Both the position numbers and the translations under genes were made by a program. Below the pieces are notes generated by a model. It saw only the letters and a program-made list of their open reading frames with translations. It was not told the origin of the DNA and did no database searches. From Steromphala cineraria (Eukaryota > Mollusca > Gastropoda > Trochida > Trochidae), in the NCBI GenBank assembly GCA_916613615.1, contig OU744735.1, positions 41,303,468 to 41,367,467 of the forward strand: DNA of 64,000 nucleotides, given 5' to 3'. Shown in pieces: positions 59,450-64,000 of this stretch (position 1 is its first letter; each line of letters starts with the position of its first letter).

Positions 59450-60860
59450 TTATGTAAATTTGATGCAGTTGTTCAATATCAGTCAACTTGGCATCAATAT
59501 TGGTATGAAAAATAAATTCAAAATAAGGTTCTATGTACATTGCCTGTTGTTTTGATAAAAAGTACTTCTGGTATTGGAACAAATCAAACAAAGGTATCCC
59601 GCAGCGGGATAAATATATATAAACACAACATAAAACTGATATCAAAATTATCATTTTGAGGGATAATCTATCCCACGAATATCCTCGATGAGACAAAATA
59701 GTTAAGTGTCACTATAAATAAGGTAAACACGACTAGAGTAAGTCAGAGTAAGCACGATGAACGCCACTCAATTGAATGAAAAATCCGTGCATGTACATTG
59801 CAACTCGAGTCAATCATGCGTTCACAAAACTGCCACGTTGTATTGCTTAGAAAGTATCATGATTGAAGTAATTTGAAGATAGAATGTGTGGATTTGAGCT
59901 AAAATTCGGAGGATATTATCATTAGTTACTTGGTTGGATTATTCATTTGAAATTGTAAGTACATATCATTTTGTTACTGCAGATTTACAAGATTATAATG
60001 TACAGCACACGATGAACGCATATTGATCATTGATCGAGTGTCGATCATGGAAAATTCTAGGTTGTATTTTTTAAACAAAAGATTATCTGAAATAACATAC
60101 GCTCAATAAAACGTAAATATATACTCATATGAACAAATGCATTCGCCAAAAAGTTGGTTTCTAATTAAATGTCGTTTTGGTTCATTTGCTTTCTGTACAC
60201 ATAGTAATCGTTTGGAGAACAGAGATAAACAACACTACTTTACAAACAAATATACCCACTCATGTGTTTCATATATAACTATTCATTGAATTATTTGACA
60301 TTATGTTCATAAGCTCAAAGTGACATTTACATATATTGAAAGTAAATGATGTACTTCAGAAATATAATCTTGGTTCAAAATTTATAATGTATTGATAAAA
60401 AAGATTGAAAGAAACAATATATTATGTAATTGGCGCTTTAAATAATAGTGATGGACGGTTACGTTCCATGGAAATTGCGGAGCTTTTTGGCATACTATGG
60501 TACAGAATGACTCTATTCTAGAGGTAAAAGATAATGATTTAAAAAAATAAATCAGATGTTGCAAAATAAAAATATGCATTCACAATGTTTAGACCATGTC
60601 AAAACCGGAAGTTGGTATCTCATTAGTTAATCAGACAAACATATAAGAGAATGCAATATGAAATAAAGTTGGCTGGTGCATCTGATTATCTACTTTTGGT
60701 GGAAAAAAATAAAATGTATAACATGGTAGTACAGATGGTAAAAATGGAAATAGTCAATAACATGCATTCACAATGTATAAACAATGTGTCCATATTTGAT
60801 ATCCGGAAGTTGATATTTTATATATCATTTATATATCAAAGTTCAAATAATCAAAACAGT
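59450..60860 (-). other. Long inter-ORF spacer of the LINE
   Basis: 1.41 kb separate ORF1 and ORF2, far longer than the spacer of mammalian L1. It is AT-rich, has a short perfect palindrome (TATCCCGCAGCGGGATA, about 59,597-59,613) and an imperfect direct repeat about 187 bp apart: GCATTCACAATGT at about 60,576 and 60,763, each followed by CCGGAAGTTG-like sequence. It may be a normal spacer of this LINE family or an insertion. The 84-codon ORF at 59,442-59,696 has no recognised domain. Confidence 0.6.
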
Positions 60861-61580
60861 TCATATTTCATATGGTGGGTTCATTTCCCCAGTTAATCTA
60901 ATACGATTCCCCCATGGTGAAGCACGGTTTTTCCTCACTTCGAAAACGTGATCAACACCTATCTGGCGTACGCGGGTTTGAAGATTCTCCTCATGAAATA
61001 TAGCCCTCGACTTGCGGTAAAGAATGGCTCGTTGTTTTTTCAATTTTGCGGGTAGATCAGTGCGAATGGACATCAGTTTGCCCTTAAGATGCTTTGAAGA
61101 TCTTAAAATCATGTCTCTGTCGGCCATGCTCAGGAAACTGGCAATAATGGGGGAGGGTGCATCTGGGGTTGGGTCACCGGGGAAGGGTTTTCTAGGGAGT
61201 CTGTGGACAGCCTTAAAGTAGATATTATCTACTGTATTGTCGGACAATTGCAGATCACCTGTAAACATATCCCGCAGAACTTTCTCCGAGTCTTCATTTA
61301 CATTTTCTTTTATGCCATAAAATAAAAGGTTGGTTTTGCGATCATATATTTCTTGCTGTAAAAGTTTTCTTTCGAAAGTGACAGACTGCTCAGAGAGTTT
61401 AGATCTTAGAGTTTCAATTTCGGATTTCAAAACCTTCACTTCACCATCTTGTATGGCGGCCATACTTTCTACGTCATCAACGCGTTTTGAGATTTTACCA
61501 AGTTCTTGTTTCAAATCGTTTATGGATCTATTCAATTCCATGTTACCATTGTCAATTTTATCCGAGATTCTTTTCTCCAT
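60861..61580 (-). CDS. ORF1: LINE ORF1p: coiled coil, RRM and C-terminal domain RNA-binding protein
   Basis: 239 residues. Residues 1 to about 80 have heptad-like spacing of L, I and V among E, K and D (for example LKQELGKISKRVDDVESM) and should form a coiled-coil trimer. Residues about 84-165 start with TNLLFYGIKE, the beginning of an L1-type RNA recognition motif. Residues about 165-239 contain the basic LPAKLKKQRAILYRKSRAI segment of the C-terminal domain and end in a short tail with NRIRL. In L1 this protein coats the RNA and acts as a chaperone in the ribonucleoprotein. The start ATG is 61,578-61,580, about 255 bp inside the 5' end of the element. It is undamaged. Confidence 0.92.
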   Translation of the reverse strand: MEKRISDKIDNGNMELNRSINDLKQELGKISKRVDDVESMAAIQDGEVKVLKSEIETLRSKLSEQSVTFERKLLQQEIYDRKTNLLFYGIKENVNEDSEKVLRDMFTGDLQLSDNTVDNIYFKAVHRLPRKPFPGDPTPDAPSPIIASFLSMADRDMILRSSKHLKGKLMSIRTDLPAKLKKQRAILYRKSRAIFHEENLQTRVRQIGVDHVFEVRKNRASPWGNRIRLTGEMNPPYEI

Positions 61581-61835
61581 ACTTAGGATTTGTCGAAGAT
61601 CGAGTATTCACCCCTGACTTTGACTGGTGGGACGACATTAGTGATGAGCATAGAAAGTTCAAAAAATCACTGCACTGAGGATTACTCACTCTTTAGTATG
61701 AAGCAGAGTTTTTCCTTTCGTTTTGTGTTCGTAGTAGAAGGCAGCTTTTCAAAGTTCAGTCATAAGTAGGCACATAAGATATTCGCGGGGCAGAGCTGAT
61801 CACTCATACGTCTTGTCGTATCGCATGCGCAACCG

Positions 61836-61846
61836 GAAGCAGTAAT
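61836..61846 (+). repeat. Target site duplication of the LINE (right)
   Basis: GAAGCAGTAAT, matching 55,465-55,475. The LINE 5' end (TTCCGGTTGCGCATGCG on the minus strand) abuts it, so the LINE is not 5'-truncated. Confidence 0.8.
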
Positions 61847-62533
61847 AACTCAAAAGTATTATATATATTCAGCCATCCAAGACCTTTTCTTACACAAAAT
61901 GAATTAAAGGTGTTCACACAAAAATGGCTGCCAATGGACTTGATGTGAATCTTTATAATTTGCATCCTGACTATGGATGATCGCTTTGTGTAATGAGAAT
62001 TTTGATACTGTCCATATAATACATTTAGCATTAACCTTCAATTATCAGTGAAAAATTGCAAATATAGAAGTTACCAAATAACTTGCTACTGCCCCTTTCA
62101 TGCAGGAGTATGCAACCTTAAACACTTCGATTTTAACTGAAGATCAAGAATCATATAGTAGGAATATGGGTGTTTGGAGAGGAATATTAAACCATAATGA
62201 TCATATTTAAATTATTCATATTTATATATAAAAATATAAATTGCTTGAAGCATTTACTGAAATCTAATGTTATATATTCATGTTAGGAAAATTCTTATAT
62301 AAGATGTTTCGTATACGAGAATAAATCCTTTAATGTGTGTTACTTTCAAGTATAATATATTTAATCTATTGAATTATTGGCCTTGCAGCGATAAAACCAT
62401 TTAATTGGATTGAATATTGAAATTAACATTGACGAGGGGAACAAACCTTCAATCATCCTCTTGTCGTCTGCTGCAGAAGAAAATAAAGACACATAACGAA
62501 CTCAAAGACGACACTGCAATTTGATTTAATCCA

Positions 62534-62539
62534 TTTATT
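62534..62539 (-). terminator. Polyadenylation signal of the sulfotransferase gene
   Basis: AATAAA on the minus strand, about 335 bp downstream of the sulfotransferase stop codon. The predicted cleavage site is near 62,515, which would make the last exon about 480 bp with its 3' UTR. Confidence 0.5.
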
Positions 62540-62870
62540 TCATCCTTCTAACCATCAGTTAGTTACAACTTGAATATGCTGCCCATTATCGTTAAGATTC
62601 AGCTGGAGACTGAATGAGGTAATGCTTGCATGGAGGTTGATAGACGTAAGCATAACTCTACCACTCCATTGTGGAGATATTGTTCAGTCAATCAAGCGAC
62701 TATCTGAGGGTTTATGTACAAAGACCATCTCTGTGATTCTATTTTCGATGTGGAAAGTGTACAAGTGAGAATTTTCACTTTCAGGGGAAGATCATGTTTA
62801 ACTGTCTAGATAATACTCTTATGGATCGTGTTGACGTATCAGATGTAACCATAACGTCAGTCTTGCTTGA

Positions 62871-62998
62871 TTACAGTTCTTCCACGGGCCCTCTATACAT
62901 CTCCTCAAACATAGAGCCGGCCATCTTTTCTCGGTACAACTTCTCAAAGAGTTCGTACTGCTCGACTGTAAACCTACTCTTCCAGGTACCCGATTTAC
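62871..62998 (-). CDS. Cytosolic sulfotransferase (SULT-like), last coding exon only
   Basis: The exon encodes 42 C-terminal residues, including SGTWKSRFTVEQYELFEKLY and REKMAGSMF, ending at TAA (62,871-62,873). This matches the C-terminal signature of SULT1-type enzymes, whose usual form is KG..GDWKNHFTV......D..Y...M, where the KG and W/F residues close the PAPS-binding site. These enzymes transfer sulfate from PAPS to hydroxyls and amines in the cytosol. The exon starts after TATACTTGCAG, a good acceptor, in a phase that would complete a glycine codon, as at the last intron of vertebrate SULT genes. GTW replaces the usual GDW. No upstream exon is recognisable between 62,999 and 64,000, so the gene continues beyond the window. 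Confidence 0.85.
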
Positions 62999-63076
62999 CT
63001 GCAAGTATATAGGGAGTACTTTGTTATATATATTCATAACGAAGCCCCGTTTCATAACATATTTATGAAACGAGTG

Positions 63077-63126
63077 AATGGTATAGGTATTAAATGAGCG
63101 AAAGCGAGTTAAATACCTATACCATT
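63077..63126. repeat. Short hairpin of the GAGCGAAAGCGAG family
   Basis: Arms 63,077-63,094 and 63,109-63,126 are reverse complements with one or two differences around the centre TGAGCGAAAGCGAG. The flanks GAAACGAGTG (left) and GTATTTTATTTATTAC (right) also occur beside the hairpin at 2,006-2,086. Probably the terminus of a fold-back element inserted in the last intron of the sulfotransferase gene. Confidence 0.75.
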
Positions 63127-64000
63127 AACGAGTTTAGTATTTTATTTATTACAGATTTCAGTTTATTAAACTAGCTGCAAACACGTGCTCCCAACATCAC
63201 ACCCAACTTGCAATGCTATACATTCCTTAACTTAAAGGGACAGTCCTATCGGGGTATTTTTGTTGAAACAAAATTCAAGAGTACTTCCGAGTTTATACTA
63301 TCGTCTCATGACTACGCATAACGCGCCACTGAGCATGTTTTAACTGAAGCGTGGGCGCTATATAAATGCATTATCATTTATATATGCTTGAAGTTCTAAG
63401 CAAAGGGAGAATTTCAAAGGTTGTGCAAACTAAACACAGCGATTGTTTGTCAACGACGCCATAGACTTGGCGTTTATTCAAGGTAGGCAATATTTCAAGG
63501 ATTTACGGTAGGACCCTCCTCGTTTCTGTTTCTAGCAGCTTTTCTACATAATACAAAGTCTATTATTACCAAGGGATATGCCGGGTATTTACAGTTTTTC
63601 TAAATGAATCTCATAATTTGATTTGCTGCCGGACCTTGTTTTCACCCATTCATGATAACCTTAAATTACCAATATCAGTTCAGATATATAGTTAAGCAAT
63701 GTTTAACCTCAATTTTGAAATTCACACGTCACTAAAACATGTTAAATAGGAAATAAAGCCCTACTGACGTTTTCTTTGCCGTATATATACATGTACAATA
63801 TCAAATCTTCAAGGCGGCGCAGTGTAGGAGAGTCGCCGGCTGAACTGCTCTAACGTCAAAGCTCTATGACGTCAATCAGCATGACGTCAAACATAAAGTC
63901 ATAACATTATCCCTTTTTATGAAACGCATCGAGAGCTAGTGTCGTCTTACTTTTTTCTGGTTTTGCCACAATACTTAAATTGATAACGAGTTTTCGTAAT
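63127..64000. other. Repeat-rich sequence, probably intronic
   Basis: Likely intron of the minus-strand sulfotransferase gene. It contains a TTAA-AGGGACAG terminus (63,234-63,245) like the left end of the element at 55,371, a GGGCGCTATATAAATGC SINE-tail-like motif (about 63,353-63,369) like that of the SINE at 18,541, and two TGACGTCA-like sites at about 63,867 and 63,881. No exon was recognised. Confidence 0.5.
63352..63370 (+). mobile_element. SINE-tail-like remnant
   Basis: GTGGGCGCTATATAAATGC shares the GGGCGCTATATAAAT ending of the SINE at 18,541-18,990. The head and body of a SINE are not visible upstream, so this is probably a 3' fragment, or the motif belongs to another element family with the same tail. 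Confidence 0.4.

Larger units (their letters stand above)
55476..61835 (-). mobile_element. Full-length L1/Tx1-like LINE
   Basis: A minus-strand non-LTR retrotransposon of about 6.36 kb: 5' UTR (about 61,581-61,835), ORF1 (60,861-61,580), an unusually long inter-ORF spacer (59,450-60,860), ORF2 (55,712-59,449) and a 3' UTR containing two T runs on the plus strand (55,479-55,490 and 55,534-55,549), which are A-rich on the element strand. An ORF1p with coiled coil and RRM, together with an ORF2p of APE-RT-zinc-knuckle type, places it in the L1/Tx1 group. Both ORFs are open, so it could be competent. The true 3' end could instead be the 16-T run at 55,534. Confidence 0.88.
55371..62096. mobile_element. 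TTAA-flanked element with short terminal inverted repeats, carrying a LINE
   Basis: The left end AGGGACAGTAGC (55,371-55,382) is the reverse complement, with one difference, of the right end GCTACTGCCCCT (62,085-62,096). The flanks are TTAA (55,367-55,370) and TTCA (62,097-62,100). Unit 3 at 47,549 reads GTTTAATGCAG, the empty site with a single TTAA. TTAA duplication occurs in piggyBac and Kolobok; an AGG start rather than CCC favours a Kolobok-like non-autonomous element, by inference. After removing the LINE only about 0.36 kb of host element remains, with no transposase. Confidence 0.7.
22494..62411 (+). repeat. Tandem array of about four diverged non-coding units
   Basis: The same ordered series of sequence blocks recurs at about 22.5, 33.6, 39.1 and 47.8 kb. 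Landmarks: a CTACTTTTTCCAGGAAGATG block at about 24,047, 34,854, 42,947 and 51,726; GACTACCATGTTTGCCAG near 31,287, 36,068, 43,260 and (one change) 52,083; GGACAGATACATTGTGGGA near 31,953, 36,745, 43,858 and 52,751; a GGTTACAAGATTTACTGA-like block near 33,216, 37,997, 46,699 and 54,393; CCCGTAGGAAC near 38,609, 47,310 and 55,167. Without later insertions, unit 3 is 8.7 kb. Unit 1 starts and unit 4 ends at the same point of the unit (an ATTGGATTGTAACC block), so the ends coincide with one unit boundary. No gene is recognised in the unit itself. Confidence 0.85.
47847..62411 (+). repeat. Array unit 4, interrupted by fold-back and TTAA elements
   Basis: Parallels unit 3 over 47,847-51,690 (nearly identical) and 51,690-54,575 (more diverged). 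A fold-back insertion occupies about 54,576-54,937, unit sequence resumes to 55,370, a 6.7-kb TTAA-type element lies at 55,371-62,096, and unit sequence finishes at 62,101-62,411 (compare 39,105-39,146). The right end coincides with the unit boundary used at 22,494. Confidence 0.8.

Noticed and set aside
63013..64000. Further sulfotransferase exons
   Set aside because: I looked on the minus strand for the preceding SULT exon and for the PAPS-binding motifs and saw none. The stretch reads as repeat-rich intron.

Overview
This is an AT-rich animal nuclear window, almost certainly a marine invertebrate and most likely a mollusc. The evidence is a spliced sulfotransferase terminal exon, tRNA-derived SINEs, tracts of the CTCACTCAC type, an L1/Tx1-like LINE, a Gmr1-like LTR retrotransposon, TA-flanked MITEs and long non-coding repeats. 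The phylum is inferred from repeat style, not from a diagnostic gene. Only one host coding segment is convincing. All long ORFs belong to transposable elements.

Layout. 1-15,718 is a giant imperfect inverted duplication: left arm 1-6,922, spacer of about 0.29 kb, right arm 7,209-15,718. The arms carry a SINE and a minisatellite in mirror image and differ by several private insertions. 15,719-22,493 is non-genic and holds a 522-bp MITE (17,077-17,598), a tRNA-type SINE (about 18,541-18,990) and a decayed CR1/L2/jockey-type LINE fragment (about 19,541-20,345).

22,494-62,411 is a tandem array of about four diverged copies of a non-coding unit, broken up by younger insertions. Unit 1 carries a complete LTR retrotransposon (24,388-31,281) with 1,088-bp LTRs, a GGTTG target duplication and two intact ORFs. 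ORF1 is gag-protease. ORF2 has integrase before reverse transcriptase and RNase H, the Gmr1-type order in a Ty3/gypsy element. Unit 2 carries an 887-bp MITE. Units 3 and 4 share two extra blocks, one with a 275-bp tandem repeat. Unit 4 carries a fold-back insertion and a TTAA-flanked element (55,371-62,096) that encloses a full-length L1/Tx1-like LINE on the minus strand (ORF1p 60,861-61,580; ORF2p 55,712-59,449).

Right of the array, on the minus strand, lies the last coding exon of a cytosolic sulfotransferase gene (62,871-62,998) with a polyadenylation signal at 62,534-62,539. Its upstream exons were not recognised and probably lie beyond the window. The final kilobase holds a short hairpin repeat, a TTAA-type terminus and a SINE-tail-like sequence.

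Reading the nested insertions as history: tandem duplication of the unit came first, then duplication of a SINE-bearing 3.9-kb segment (units 1 and 2), then the LTR element and MITE, each in a single copy with an intact empty site in sister units.
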